Shown here one piece after another: positions 44,601-53,508 of a DNA stretch of 60,000 bases; position 1 is the first letter of the stretch, and each line of letters begins with the position of its first letter. The position numbers and the translations under genes are program-made. The stretch lies in NCBI RefSeq assembly GCF_964355755.1, contig NC_092671.1, positions 39,699,304 to 39,759,303 on the forward strand. Reading direction: 5' to 3'. The notes under the pieces were generated by a model. It saw nothing but the letters and a program-made list of their open reading frames with translations. It had not been told where the DNA came from and did no database searches. The DNA comes from Antedon mediterranea (taxonomy: Eukaryota; Echinodermata; Crinoidea; Comatulida; Antedonidae).

Positions 44601-47305
44601 TTAATGATTGAATTCCGTAAGGATTCATGCGATTCAACCGGAAGCTCGTGGAAGGAGTACTGGATCTGAAATTGAAAAAAAAAATAGTTTTTAGGAGAGC
44701 GAAACTAATGATTACAAATGTCAGTGAAATTAAATGATATAGAAACAAACCTAAAGCTCTGTCTACACTATCAAACTAGTTTGACAAAAAAAAGTATACT
44801 GTGCCCAAATATGGTAGTGATATGCACAAATATGGGAGTAATATGACATCATAATGTCTATATATGGGCACATCACATTTTTTGTCACATAAAAGTTCAG
44901 GCTTAGGCTGGTGTAACAAGAAATGCTTAATCTCCATAGAAACATCATAAATGACTCAACTGCTATAGATGGTATTTATCTTTTATCTTTCAACACTGTT
45001 TATTGCATTAATGATTTATCATTATTTATCATTCTTCAACTATCTAGCGTTTATTGATATCCATCATCAGATTTTGGTCTACACTATCAAACTTCATGTG
45101 ACAAAAAAGTTTGATGTGCCCAAATATGGTAATGATATTTCCAAAAATGGGCACATCACATTTTGTTGTCACATGAAGTTTGATAGTGTAGACCAAAATA
45201 TGATGATGGATATCAATAAATGCTAGATAGTTGAAGAATGATTGATAAATAATGATAAATTAAAGTTTGATAGTGTAGACAGAGCTTTATGTATAACAGA
45301 GTTCCCTTATCCCGTGGAGAATCTTAACTTGTTAACTTATAGTTTGCAACACACAGTGTGAAATGTGACATCTTATTTTTAATTAATCGATCACATTGTC
45401 ACCCACATCACCATGGTAAAATTCATTTTCAATATTATAAAATTAAACGACTGCAATGACATGATGATGTATTATACAATATACAAAAAAAGTACCTTAG
45501 TACGCATCGTCTGTGCTGCAATATAACATGATTCGACATCTTGTTTTCGTTGAAGCAATTCGTCCGAGATCTGCCACGCATAGATCTGTCAAAAAATAGA
45601 TGTGTTAATAGTATGTACGGTAGTGTGAAGAATTTTCCTTCTACTGTATAATGTGTTAACATGCTGACTAATTCGTTAGAAATCTAGAACAGAATCTGAT
45701 GTATTTTAATGTCAGATTCACTGGCTGTTGAAAACTGTTAGTTACAGCTTTAGTACTCTACAATACACATTATACAGGCAACTGGTTGTAAATGTGCTGT
45801 GTGAAGATAGGCGTGGCACCACATTTCAAGGTGGGCGGGGCACCACATTACAAGGTGGGTGGGGCATACCACATTTTAAGATGGATGGGAGACAGCACAT
45901 TTCAAGTTGGGTTGGGACACCACATTTCAAGGCCTTCACACCCAGCATTAATTTATTTCCACTGAGTACTTATTTCAACACAGCACCGCTCAAGAAACCT
46001 CTAAATGCCTGAAACCTGACTGTTTGACAAATTTTTCTAGATACAGGGTTCTCACTATGGTGGTCGGCACCATCATTATTTGTGCTGAATATTATTATTC
46101 TTAAAACGATACAATACTGTATATACTTAGATATATATTTTTTGTTAGTAAATTCAGTTTTTATGATTAAAACATTAGAGAATTGCCAGGACAGTCACCT
46201 CCCTCAAGAGAGAGGGGAGGAAGCTATGAGGCATACCACCAATACTCATCTACAGTATAAAAACCCACTTACAAACATATCGTCACAAATTTATACATTT
46301 AAATTGTAACTTTGTTAGGGCAGTCACCTCCCTCAAGAGAGTGAGGGGAGGAAGCTATGAGGCATACCACCAATCAATACTCATCTACAGTATAAAAACC
46401 CACTTACAAACCTATCGTCACAAATTGATACATTTAAATAATAAATTGTAACTTTGTTAGGGCAGTCACCTCCCTAAAGAGAGGGGAGGAAGCTATGAGG
46501 CATACCAGCACTTCCTATTCAACACATTTTTGATGTCAAAATTGTGCATTCATGGGCCATGCTTGCCAAATGCAATGGAAACTGGAAAAAATGAAAGCTA
46601 AAAAGAAAGTAACCAAACAATTATAAGTTACAGTTAAATGGACTTTAAATATTTAAAATTACTGTAAATTTGTTTATATTTCTTTATCATAAAATATTAT
46701 AGAACTTTGATTTTTTTTTTTTTTTTATAGTAGTTCTATATATTAAACCCTTGAAAAAAAATTAGCTTGTTAGTATTAATTAATAGAATCTCTTCTAATA
46801 AAGGCAAAATTAAACTAAAAATATAGGCTAGCCTAGCCTCTAGGCCTGTATAGTATAGATAGGCCTAGCCTAGGCCTAGCCTAGAAGGGCCTAGGCTAGC
46901 CTAGCTAGAGGTTATTAGAAAATATTTTTGCCTAACTAAATCAAAAATTGTATTCATAATAATATATTTTTTCCGTATTTTGTTATATTATTACATAAAA
47001 ATAGGACAGGATATACCTAGTAAGTTAGCCCCTTATTCTAAAACGTCGGATGTCTGCTAGGCCTAGGTCAACATAACGAGAAGCCGAACAAGCGAGTCCG
47101 TTCATCTTGCAGTGCCTCGTCGAGGCCTGTTCTGATGCTGAACCCAGCCGGCCTAGCCTACATGAACTGTGTGAGAAATGGAACTTACCGACTGTTGAAA
47201 CTCTCCAAGCCATGTCGATGCCCTTTCTTTTTCTGCAACATCTGGGTTGTGGTAAAGAGTTTGAACTGCCTGTATGACAGTGTCAACAGGAGGAGCTGAC
47301 TGCAT
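26672..47305 (-). CDS. TNPO3: Transportin-3, nuclear import receptor (importin-beta family), complete, 22 exons, 927 aa
   Basis: Exons on the minus strand: 47305-47189, 45585-45496, 44665-44478, 40720-40564, 37893-37750, 36254-36180, 34895-34795, 34520-34445, 33990-33781, 33235-33128, 32709-32612, 31791-31652, 31366-31175, 30578-30487, 30151-30069, 29819-29618, 29334-29218, 28716-28622, 28474-28318, 28075-27908, 27275-27163, 26732-26672 (TAG stop). All phases join and the total is 2,784 nt; human TNPO3 is 923 aa. Matching landmarks run end to end: [115 protein letters not shown] and the C-terminus [13 protein letters not shown]3 is a HEAT-repeat karyopherin that carries Ser/Arg-rich splicing factors into the nucleus and releases them on RanGTP. 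The start is the first Met in the exon and aligns with the family N-terminus. No frameshift or missing block was seen. Confidence 0.97.
26876..26975. mobile_element. CTCTGTCTACAC MITE copy 7, 3' truncated
   Basis: AAGCTCTGTGTACACTATCA at the left. The right terminal repeat is missing and is replaced by a fragment of the AAGGCCAATTTATACAGACG family (26976-27100), giving a chimeric junction. Confidence 0.8.
26976..27100. mobile_element. Fragment of the AAGGCCAATTTATACAGACG MITE family
   Basis: GTGTAGCTTGTCCCATAAAG and CTTGTCTGTGTAAATTTGCC match the copy at 13471-13657. It is fused to MITE copy 7. Confidence 0.6.
27327..27488. mobile_element. CTCTGTCTACAC MITE copy 8
   Basis: AAGCTCTGTCTAGACTATCA and TTTGATAGTGTAGATAGAGC ends; two 'ATATCACTACCATATTTAAG'-type modules. 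In the intron between TNPO3 exons 20 and 21. Confidence 0.9.
28745..29160 (-). repeat. tRNA-derived SINE (Ser/Leu-like head)
   Basis: On the minus strand the 5' end reads GTCGCCAAGCGGTTATGACA (box A-like) and, after a long variable-arm-like gap, AGATTCAAGTCACTCCTCG (box B-like), then a roughly 300-bp less AT-rich body. In the intron between TNPO3 exons 17 and 18. The tRNA family is a guess. Confidence 0.55.
29618..29819 (-). CDS. TNPO3: TNPO3 exon 16: cargo-binding arginine-rich helix
   Basis: It encodes [20 protein letters not shown] and onward to LLNPLVSQ. It contains [17 protein letters not shown] (about residues 662-678), nearly identical to the human segment. In human TNPO3 this Arg-rich HEAT helix contacts the RS domain of cargo; the four regularly spaced Arg residues are kept here. 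This supports conserved SR-protein import. Confidence 0.92.
30743..31157. mobile_element. MITE with TIR AAAGCTTAGTTCCCACTAG, left end triplicated in a 100-bp tandem repeat
   Basis: The 100-bp unit starting TACAATGTAAATCACAAAAT and ending in AAAGCTTAGTTCCCACTAGA occurs at 30743, 30843 and 30943. The third copy continues into a body ending CTAGTGGGAATCAAGCTTTA, the inverse of the unit's TIR. In the intron between TNPO3 exons 13 and 14. Confidence 0.85.
31868..32012. mobile_element. CTCTGTCTACAC MITE copy 9
   Basis: AAGCTCTCTACACTATCAAA left end; diverged right end (TTTATAGTGTAGACACACCT). In the intron between TNPO3 exons 11 and 12. Confidence 0.82.
32051..32458. mobile_element. CTCTGTCTACAC MITE copy 10, interrupted by a retroelement tail
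   Basis: Left half 32051-32185 with three tandem CATCATGTCCATATATGGGC modules. Right half 32415-32458 (ATCACATTTG, GATTGATAGTGTAGAAAGAC). The gap is the insertion listed separately. Confidence 0.82.
32186..32414 (+). mobile_element. Non-LTR retroelement 3' fragment nested in MITE copy 10
   Basis: About 229 bp ending in AAATAAATAAATAAA, inserted between GGGCACATC and ATCACATTTG, suggesting a 3-bp ATC duplication. TGATCAGCTGATGCTGGATG near its 3' end is a possible hairpin. Likely a 5'-truncated LINE or SINE tail. Confidence 0.5.
34218..34361. mobile_element. CTCTGTCTACAC MITE copy 11
   Basis: AAGCTCTGTCTACACTATCA and TTTGATAGTGTAGACAAGGC ends. In the intron between TNPO3 exons 8 and 9. Confidence 0.9.
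34951..35063. mobile_element. CTCTGTCTACAC MITE copy 12
   Basis: CGCTCTGTTTACACTATCAA left end; shortened right end AAAGTTTGACAGAGCTT. About 55 bp upstream of the TNPO3 exon 7 acceptor. Confidence 0.85.
35064..36179. other. Intron between TNPO3 exons 6 and 7: little of note
   Basis: AT-rich. It includes one small hairpin at 35695-35732 (AATCAGGGAAGA...TCTTCCCTGATT). No exon, RNA gene or element was recognised. Confidence 0.6.
36655..36780 (+). repeat. Possible tRNA-like SINE remnant
   Basis: GTTTGAGTCCCCCGGGT resembles a B box and CTGGTTGGGACG is a weak A box; the tail is AATAAATTAAATT. Low certainty. Confidence 0.3.
36919..36991. mobile_element. Tiny foldback element ACAGTCAACTCT
   Basis: ACAGTCAACTCTCCCAATAC is mirrored by GTATTGGAAGAGTTGACTGT with a short loop. 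In the intron between TNPO3 exons 5 and 6. Confidence 0.75.
37212..37376. mobile_element. CTCTGTCTACAC MITE copy 13
   Basis: The left end is shortened (TAGCTCTGTCTACACTAAAA); the right end is AGTTTGATAGTGTAGACAGA. It carries three 'ATATTTAAGCATAT' modules. Confidence 0.85.
38186..38800. repeat. Two tandem 305-bp units inside the Helitron-like element
   Basis: GTTAACATAACATTTTGTAA occurs at 38217 and 38522. Both units share CCGCGTAGCGTAAGTTACGC (a palindromic block) and TTTTCAGCCACGTTT. Divergence is moderate, so the duplication is older than the minisatellites. Confidence 0.88.
39475..39555 (+). repeat. tRNA-like module
   Basis: ATGGCTCGATGTGTAATGC (A-box-like) and GGTTCGAGTTCC (B-box-like, 39534-39545), followed by GTCACGG. 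Probably a tRNA-derived SINE head or relic rather than a working tRNA gene, as I cannot form a clean acceptor stem. Confidence 0.4.
40401..40560. mobile_element. CTCTGTCTACAC MITE copy 14, abutting the TNPO3 exon 4 donor
   Basis: AAGCTCTGTCTACACTATCA and TTTGATAGTGTAGACAAGGC ends, flanked by TA on both sides. The right-hand TA (40561-40562) forms donor positions +2 and +3. Confidence 0.93.
40564..40720 (-). CDS. TNPO3: TNPO3 exon 4, whose 5' splice site overlaps a MITE target-site duplication
   Basis: The exon encodes [20 protein letters not shown] and continues to LTLM. The donor is ATG|GTAACG. Bases +2 and +3 (TA, at 40561-40562) are the target-site TA next to a MITE copy at 40401-40560, and bases from +4 onward are the MITE terminal repeat. 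The exon itself is conserved and intact. Confidence 0.92.
41170..41310. mobile_element. CTCTGTCTACAC MITE copy 15, left end degraded
   Basis: TTCTACACTAACTAGTGTGA at the left, TTTGATGGAGTAGACAGAGC at the right. It lies directly before the reverse-transcriptase fragment. Confidence 0.82.
41367..41891 (+). pseudogene. Reverse-transcriptase C-terminal fragment (Penelope-like element type suspected)
   Basis: An open frame of 174 codons encodes YLDTHISIN, then [40 protein letters not shown] and [15 protein letters not shown]. The pattern 'FLD-hydrophobic, tYxKPt, YlHxxSxHP, basic region' is typical of the end of the RT domain in Penelope-like and related endogenous reverse transcriptases. The N-terminal RT motifs (including the catalytic Asp pair) are absent upstream, where a MITE copy ends at 41310. 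I read it as a 5'-truncated insertion. No recent copy or tail was recognised, and the element class is a family-level guess. Confidence 0.5.
41892..43110. other. TNPO3 intron 3, mid part: AT-rich, no gene
   Basis: Contains a possible hairpin at 42831-42870 (CCACGTCAGG...CGAAACGTGG) and an approximately 25-nt poly-T tract near 43013-43037. Likely 3' flank of the truncated retroelement plus old repeats. Confidence 0.5.
43120..43681. repeat. Recent 281-bp tandem duplication
   Basis: 43120-43400 and 43401-43681 are almost identical, with few differences (for example CTTCTGTCG versus CGTCTGTCG, TATCGCGG versus TATCTCGG, TTTAGATC versus TTTCGATC). The unit is less AT-rich than its surroundings. 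Its content was not recognised. Confidence 0.95.
44754..44904. mobile_element. CTCTGTCTACAC MITE copy 16
   Basis: AAGCTCTGTCTACACTATCA left end; eroded right end (CATAAAAGTTCAGGCTT). In the intron between TNPO3 exons 2 and 3. Confidence 0.87.
45013..45287. mobile_element. MITE copy 17 inside a 250-bp palindrome
   Basis: The MITE core (45075-45199) is flanked by host-like sequence that is itself mirrored: TTCTTCAACTATCTAGCG...TGATATCCATCATCA on the left and TGATGATGGATATCAATAAA...TAGATAGTTGAAGAA on the right. Arms reach about 120 bp. A further right MITE end (TTTGATAGTGTAGACAGAGC) follows at 45265-45287. Confidence 0.88.
45812..45931. repeat. Degenerate 26-30 bp tandem repeat
   Basis: About five copies of GGCACCACATTTCAAGGTGG with point and length changes. 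In TNPO3 intron 1. Confidence 0.75.
46187..46505. repeat. Tandem repeat, about 130-145 bp unit, 2.4 copies
   Basis: CAGTCACCTCCCTCAAGAGA begins at 46191, 46321 and 46463 (the last slightly altered). Units share GGAAGCTATGAGGCATACCA and ACCCACTTACAAACCTATCG. In TNPO3 intron 1. Confidence 0.85.
46826..46912. repeat. CCTAGG/GGCTAGCC-rich tract
   Basis: Palindromic CCTAGG, AGGCCT and GCTAGC words crowd this stretch; similar tracts occur at 4968-5058 and 25207-25250. Common in some marine invertebrate genomes. Confidence 0.6.
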
Positions 47306-47480
47306 GTTGTAGAAATGTCAAAATAACAGTTTATTTCCTATCCTTTTACTTTCTCGTTTTCGCCCAAACTCACAACATGGAGCTGTGTCAGAGGTCAACA
47401 ACGTGAACATTATTATATCCGGTGTGTGGCGTCATCATAATTGTAGCCTGGTTCCCGGCGCGGCGCCGTGCATTCTCATA
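47306..47480 (-). promoter_or_regulatory. Probable TNPO3 promoter and 5' UTR region
   Basis: This is the region just upstream of the TNPO3 start codon. It is less AT-rich than most of the window, with a CG-dense patch (CCCGGCGCGGCGCCGTGC near 47453-47470). No TATA box was recognised at a sensible distance. Assigned by position only. Confidence 0.4.
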
Positions 47481-47971
47481 TTATCATTCACGCAAATTAT
47501 GTATTTCAACATTTATATTTTTTCTCCAGTAAAAAAAAATATTGCATTTATTTCCTCTCATATAAGCTTCTATATGTAATAAATGAATATATTAACAAAT
47601 GGGATTAAATTACACTCTGAACATGGACCTAAAATTTACTACAGGTCCATGATGGTCTAAATACGCCTACACAAAAGGCGACAAAATGAATTTGTTTACT
47701 ACATGGAACAAGAAAATCGATTGCTGAAAATACAGCAAGGCAATTAAACAAGAATATATACATTTGGAGCCTTAGAAAAGATAATAAAATTCATATAAAT
47801 AATGGATGTAAGAGATCTAATATAAAATAAATCATGATGTGATTTATTAGGCATATTCATTTTAGATTTTAGATTTTAAAAATAGGCCTATTTTTTAAAG
47901 CAATTTTAAAAGTGTTAAACTCTTTTAAACTCTGCTCCCTTCCTTCGTGCATGAAGTTAATTCATCGTTAT

Positions 47972-48090
47972 TAAGCCTTGTCTACGCCTACACTAACAAA
48001 CTTTATGTGACAAAAAATGCGATGTGCCCATATATGGACATGATGATGTCATATCACTACTATATTTGGGAATATCACTACCGTATTTTG
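47972..48090. mobile_element. CTCTGTCTACAC MITE copy 18, right end lost
   Basis: AAGCCTTGTCTACGCCTACA start, then GATGTGCCCATATATGGACA and two module remnants. No right TIR. Confidence 0.75.
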
Positions 48091-48239
48091 ATATGAATGT
48101 CTAAAGCCAAATAAATTATTTTACAGTGGACAGGTTGCATTTAGTGTCAGTTGCTGCAATCATAAATATTGATTCATTTTGTTTGATATTTGACAATTGT
48201 TGATATTTCAATTGGGTTTTCTCAGAAGCACAAAGAGCG

Positions 48240-48870
48240 CACATTCAGGCCCAACCGTATTTGCTATTGATCCACCGGCGGGGAGATGACGACGTCAAGA
48301 CTTTCATGTAGTGTGTATGACGTTTTACGCGTAATACGTGATGCATGGTAAACAAAGTGGACTCACTGTACATTATAGATAATTGCTGAATTATAATTTG
48401 AAATAATAATTTCCTTTTTGCTTATTATTTCTCTTAAAATTTGATAAAATATATCAATCGCTAAAGCTGCCGCACCCCCAAAATGCACTTCGCGCATGCA
48501 CCGCAAGCCCAGTTGGCCACCAATCATTGATGTGTCGTCATGATTAATCTAATTATGTTCGCGTTAAAACGCAAGCTTAAATTTTCATCTTATAATTAAC
48601 GAGATTTTTGCTAAATGGTTGGTAGTTGTAATTATTTTATCGGCCCCTGTTTTATGACATATAATTATAGGCCTACTGCACATCAATAGGAGGGACTAAT
48701 CATCTCACAGGCATTATTGCGTACATACACCCTCTATGTACGGCCGTATCTGCTGATATCGATGTTGTTTTGTGACTGTGTGCGTGAACAATAAGTGTAA
48801 CTCAGTTGCCATCGCAGCTAAGCACACGTCGCAATACTTTTAGGAAATACGCTTCTTTGCAATGTAAGGT
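48240..48870 (+). promoter_or_regulatory. CG-richer patch with CRE- and NRF1-like motifs; possible promoter and 5' UTR exon of the synaptotagmin gene
   Basis: Within an AT-rich intergenic region, this stretch has clustered CG dinucleotides, GACGACGTCAAG and ATGACGTTTTACGCG (CRE-like), TTCGCGCATGCACCG (NRF1-like) and a possible donor AATGTAAG|GTAGGT near 48867. The synaptotagmin gene needs an upstream non-coding exon, and this is the most promoter-like place seen. Speculative. Confidence 0.22.
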
Positions 48871-49335
48871 AGGTTCTATTCAATATTACGTGACAGAAAA
48901 ATTATAATAATATTGTAAATATATTTGGATGATGTTTGGTGGGGGTTTTCATATTGATATTTTATGGTTAGTAGGCCTAGTTATTTTATCAACGATGATA
49001 ATTGCAAAGCATAATTATGATATTTACACCACCGACTGCCACTTCATTAAGAGTTTATGTATGGTATGAACTTTGGAATTTCACATTATACCTATCCGTC
49101 TTAGCATAACGTACCGTATACATTTCAATCAAACTGTTCTTAAAGGTGAAATTAAATGTAATGAAGACGTACATGTATCGTTTTGTTTATCGGCTTAAAG
49201 CCAAGTACACTAAAGTAATTGAGGTGTAATTTATCATGTATTTGAGGAAAACAAGTTCATCAAATCCTGTTATCAAGAAATCTAGATTTTAAGACAGCGT
49301 TTCAGTTAATGAGTTGTTGTATTGTAGAATGTGTA

Positions 49336-49674
49336 AAGCTCTGTCCACACTATCAAACTAGTTTGACAAAAAAAAAATGTGATGTGCCCAAATATGGTAG
49401 TGATGTGCCCAAATATGGTGGTGATGTGCCCAAATATGGTGGTGATTCTTAAATCTATGGTTGTGATGTTTATTCATTCAATGTTTTATTTCGGAATCTC
49501 TGGTAGAAAGTAAATTAATTAATTAAAAATAAACAAGACTGTACCAATTACTACTACTCATCTCAGGATGGCATTCCACATGGAGAGCATCTTTGACTTA
49601 TATGACATCATCGTGTCCATACATGGGCACATCACATTGTTTTTGTCACATGCAAGTTTTATAGCGTAGAGCTT
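49336..49674. mobile_element. CTCTGTCTACAC MITE copy 19 with expanded modules and an insertion
   Basis: The left half carries three tandem GATGTGCCCAAATATGGTGG modules. About 150 bp of foreign sequence (roughly 49445-49597) separates it from the right half (CATCGTGTCCATACATGGGC to GCGTAGAGCTT). Confidence 0.85.
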
Positions 49675-50293
49675 TAGAGAGCTTTTATTTATTCCGATGA
49701 GTTAATATCCATCGGGTATGTATCAATGTGTCATTGACAACAGGTTAATTGAGATGAATCAACCAGATACAATTTAACGACATCAATATTTACTTCTGAT
49801 CTTTAAATGTAATGCGAAAACGATTATGAACCTCTAATAATAATAATAATGATACATTTGGATAAGCGCATAATGCGTCTGCGCTTCACAGTAAAAGACA
49901 GTTTTCAATCAAATAAACGGAAAAGAGATAAGAAAGGATAAATTGAACTTCTCCTTTTCAACAAAACACATAGATAGTAATGGTTTCATCTTCACAATCG
50001 TTCAAAAATATTATTTTAATTTTTACAATACAATATTCTTTGTATTAGGTAAATCTTGTTTTATGGATTGTTAACATCCGCCATAAAGATACAGTTCTTG
50101 TTTGCTTTGCTTACAGCCATGTTTTTATAGTGAAATTTATTATTTAATGATAGGATTTATATCAAATTTGTATACGGGCAAGGTGTTAGTCAAAATAAAA
50201 CAAATATTTATAGTAAGGTAAAGTTTGAAACAACTCTCTATAATAGAACTTGTATTTCCTTTATTTCACATCAGATTCAGATGCTTTTATTTT

Positions 50294-50467
50294 TCAATGA
50301 AGTGTTGTATCTAACAGGCGTTTTGTCAAATCGGTTAACGCATCGTTGACGCATTGATACAAAACTGCGTTTCCAAAAACTGGATTGGTACGCCAATCGG
50401 AAAATTCGACAGTCGTCATCTTAACACAATTGCATGAGATATTAGACGCAGAAGAGCACTTTATCTG
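50294..50467 (-). CDS. Candidate orphan terminal exon of an unknown minus-strand gene
   Basis: Reading leftwards from a possible acceptor (TATTTACAG at about 50468) there is an open frame ending VKMTTVEFSDWRTNPVFGNA and about 22 more residues to a TGA at 50299-50297. AATAAA follows within a few bases of the stop, and another AATAAAG lies near 50262. Codon use is less AT-rich than the surroundings, which suggests real coding sequence. It has several Cys residues near its start. I do not recognise the family and could not find partner exons to the right, so it may be a fragment, an unrecognised gene end or chance. Confidence 0.35.
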   Translation of the reverse strand, partial: QIKCSSASNISCNCVKMTTVEFSDWRTNPVFGNAVLYQCVNDALTDLTKRLLDTTLH

Positions 50468-50499
50468 TAAATAATATATTGGTATATGCATAATAAATT

Positions 50500-51590
50500 A
50501 AATATCATACATTATAAATAGATGTATACAAATTATGCACTATAAAGTATATGTGTGCTTAATGGCGCACATATTGTGTACATGCTTATAAAATGCCTCT
50601 TTACTAAATGCCAATTACTACTTTAGAGTGGCATAAATTGTCAACATGAATTGTTTTCACGTGCTCTTATAATTTGGCAACATAATGTTTTATTCAAACA
50701 ATTTTCAGTTCAGTTATTATTGAAATTAAACATGACATACATCAAGTTGTAAAAAAATATAAAACTATTCGTTTTTATCAAAATCATTATTAATTATATC
50801 ATCATTTATATAAACAAATTGGCATTGTCAACAGGTGATTTTCAACAACGAATTATCACCAAAAACGCATTATCATTAATTGTAACTAAATTTAATCCAA
50901 AATATTACCGATAATTAATTATTATATTTTACCTTAAATTCCTTCCATTTTGTATATTATTATACTGTATGTTTTGTAGATAGTTACCTTTTTGTAAATG
51001 TGTTTGGATTATTATTGTTATTATATTGTTAATGTTTCTCTACTGAACCACTTTGTCATTCTGTATAAAGACAGAATACATTAAATAAATTGTCATAAAT
51101 GAACTCCTGTATTCAACACATTGGCCTATTTTCTCTATAGCTAATTTGAATCATCTAATAGCCATGTTTCATGTTTTTACGAATCAGTTTTTCTAGTTAT
51201 ACATATTATTTAACAGTAAGTAGACCACTTCTCTGTAAAGTAGAAACCCAGTCGATAATCTGTTATTCAGTAGGAGAGAATGCACACGTTTTACCATAGC
51301 TCTGATATTAATCATTTGAATTCGGTTAAATTTCAAGAGAACAATACAATATCGAATTGCCTGAATTAAAACAAAATGATGCTCACAGTCTGTGATATCA
51401 AATAACAGATGCGTAAATAAAAGCAGCCTGAAGGAATAATGATAAAGGTAAACATAGCGTGCCATATGGTAGAATGATGTGGTCAGATGATATCATTATT
51501 AGAACGCGCCCAGAATGATTATCTTCATTATCCGCCTATGGTATAATAATTACTAATGATAGCATTATCATTATGCCTATTAATTATTCT
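50500..51590. other. Intergenic, AT-rich, no gene supported
   Basis: A 90-codon open frame on the minus strand (51193-51465) has no splice or domain support. Nothing else recognisable. Confidence 0.5.
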
Positions 51591-51639
51591 TTACCGTAAT
51601 GTATCATCATATTAATAACAAATGGCTAATTTATGTCAT

Positions 51640-51870
51640 TATTAATATAATCACTATCATAATCATAATCATTATTACCATAGTCATAATCATTATTACC
51701 ATAGTCATAATCATTATTACCATAGTCATAATCATTATTACCATAGTCATAATCATTAATCATAATCATTATTACCATAGTCATAATCATTATTACCATA
51801 GTCATAATCATTACTACCATAATCATTATTACCATAAACACAATCTTTATTACCATAATCATAATCATCA
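51640..51870. repeat. 21-bp minisatellite (CCATAGTCATAATCATTATT plus A)
   Basis: About nine to ten units, decaying at both ends. The unit is a multiple of three, so both strands show artefactual open frames. Confidence 0.93.
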
Positions 51871-52429
51871 AACATTAATATTAATCGCCATGAAGTATGT
51901 ACAATTATCTATAATAATTAATTATAAAATAGCTTATTTCATTCTTGTATAATTGCGGAGGAGCTGTTTTCATATGTCTATTTACCTCTTTTTTAAAAGT
52001 AAATTTCTGGATTTTTTTTTTCTTAATGGCTAGTTATTGGCATTTGAAGCTAAGGAAAATGACATCGCCGCAGTGTAGCCTCTAATTTATATTCAAAGTT
52101 TATTGAGTTCATATTATTTTGTTGATTCTAACAAAATAAAATGTTATGTCAAAGATCCTATATTAAGTGTAAGATCTTTGATTATTGTTAACATGTTCGT
52201 CTCGTCATGGAGGTATAATGGTCTCAATCAATCTGGATAAACAATGCACGTATATGTATCCACATCTGATCTTAAAACACGTTGTACTTATCCATAAATA
52301 GGCATAAATTTGTAAATTTGTAGTTACATTAGAAGCTCTACCCGTCTTATAATGTTTGTTTTGTTAAAATTATAATTACTATCTTTTTAGGGACCACATT
52401 GGAATTAAGTTGTTTTACTTTAAACGACT

Positions 52430-52582
52430 TTATGTGTTTTCCCGTGCATCGTCAGACCTCATTAATCCCGCCATTTTTATTTGCTTTTTTGATGTATTTT
52501 AATATTTAAGGTGATTATATATATTATTGACGTATTTTTAATGTTATGTATTGAGATGCCAAATAAATGAAAGAAAGAAAGA
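52430..52582 (+). mobile_element. Possible LINE 3' tail
   Basis: ATGTATTGAGATGCCAAATA followed by (GAAA)n resembles a 3' end of a non-LTR retroelement. No coding part recognised. Confidence 0.25.
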
Positions 52583-52673
52583 ATTGAAAGTACTGCGGTA
52601 TGCTGTACGAGAACTGTTTCATATTAATTATAATTAAAGTTAGCACGTGTAAGATTATAATAACAACATGAAC

Positions 52674-52895
52674 AACGCGTTTACAAAATACCAAAGGCGT
52701 TTACAAAATACCAAAGCGTTTACAAAATACCAAAAGCTTTTACAAAATACCAAAGGGTTTACAAAATACCAAAGCGTTTGCAAAATACCAAAGCGTTTAC
52801 AAAATACCAAGCGTTTACAAAACATCAAAAGCGTTTACAAAATACCAAAAGCGTTTGCAAAATACCAAAAGCGTTACAAAATACTAACAAATTAC
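52674..52895. repeat. 18-20 bp tandem repeat (GCGTTTACAAAATACCAAA)
   Basis: About 11-12 units with one-base length variation (extra A or G), so no constant reading frame. Confidence 0.9.
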
Positions 52896-53381
52896 ATTCG
52901 TTCTTGTTCATGTCCCCGTGGTACACATTTACTCTTATTAACCTTTGTTTTTTTCACTTTGTATTAATAATAATTAAGACTTTTACAATGTCATATGAAA
53001 TTAGTATTAATTATTTATAAATAGTATGTAGAGAGTTATCAACACGAATTAAATTATAATAGACCAGATTATCGCTGCAAACAAATCGCTATTATTCGTT
53101 GTGATCATCCACCACGCGGAGGTTTAACTACATTAGTTCATTATCAACAATGTACGGACTTTGGTGTGTCAATAATTTCCTTAACAAGCTTCAACCATTA
53201 TGAACTCCATAACCGTTATCCAAGGTACGTTGCAACTAAATACGGGCTTATTAAGAAGACGTGGCCTATATGTCATCCCAAAGTGTAATATTGAAATGCA
53301 TGATGTTTCTATAATCGTTTGGATAGCGATGGACAACCACGGATTTAGATTATGCTATATTTAAATTGTACGTATGCAAGT

Positions 53382-53508
53382 AGCTCTGTCTACACTATCA
53401 AACTAGTTTGACAAAAAAAGTATTATGGGTATATGCCCAAATATGGTAATGATATGACATCATGTCCATGGGCACATCACATTTAGTTTGATAATGTAGA
53501 CAGAGCTT
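53382..53508. mobile_element. CTCTGTCTACAC MITE copy 20
   Basis: TAGCTCTGTCTACACTATCA and TTTGATAATGTAGACAGAGC ends with a short internal part. Intergenic. Confidence 0.88.

Noticed and set aside
51599-51952. Open frames rich in Ile or Met/Asp
   Set aside because: 21-bp repeat artefact.
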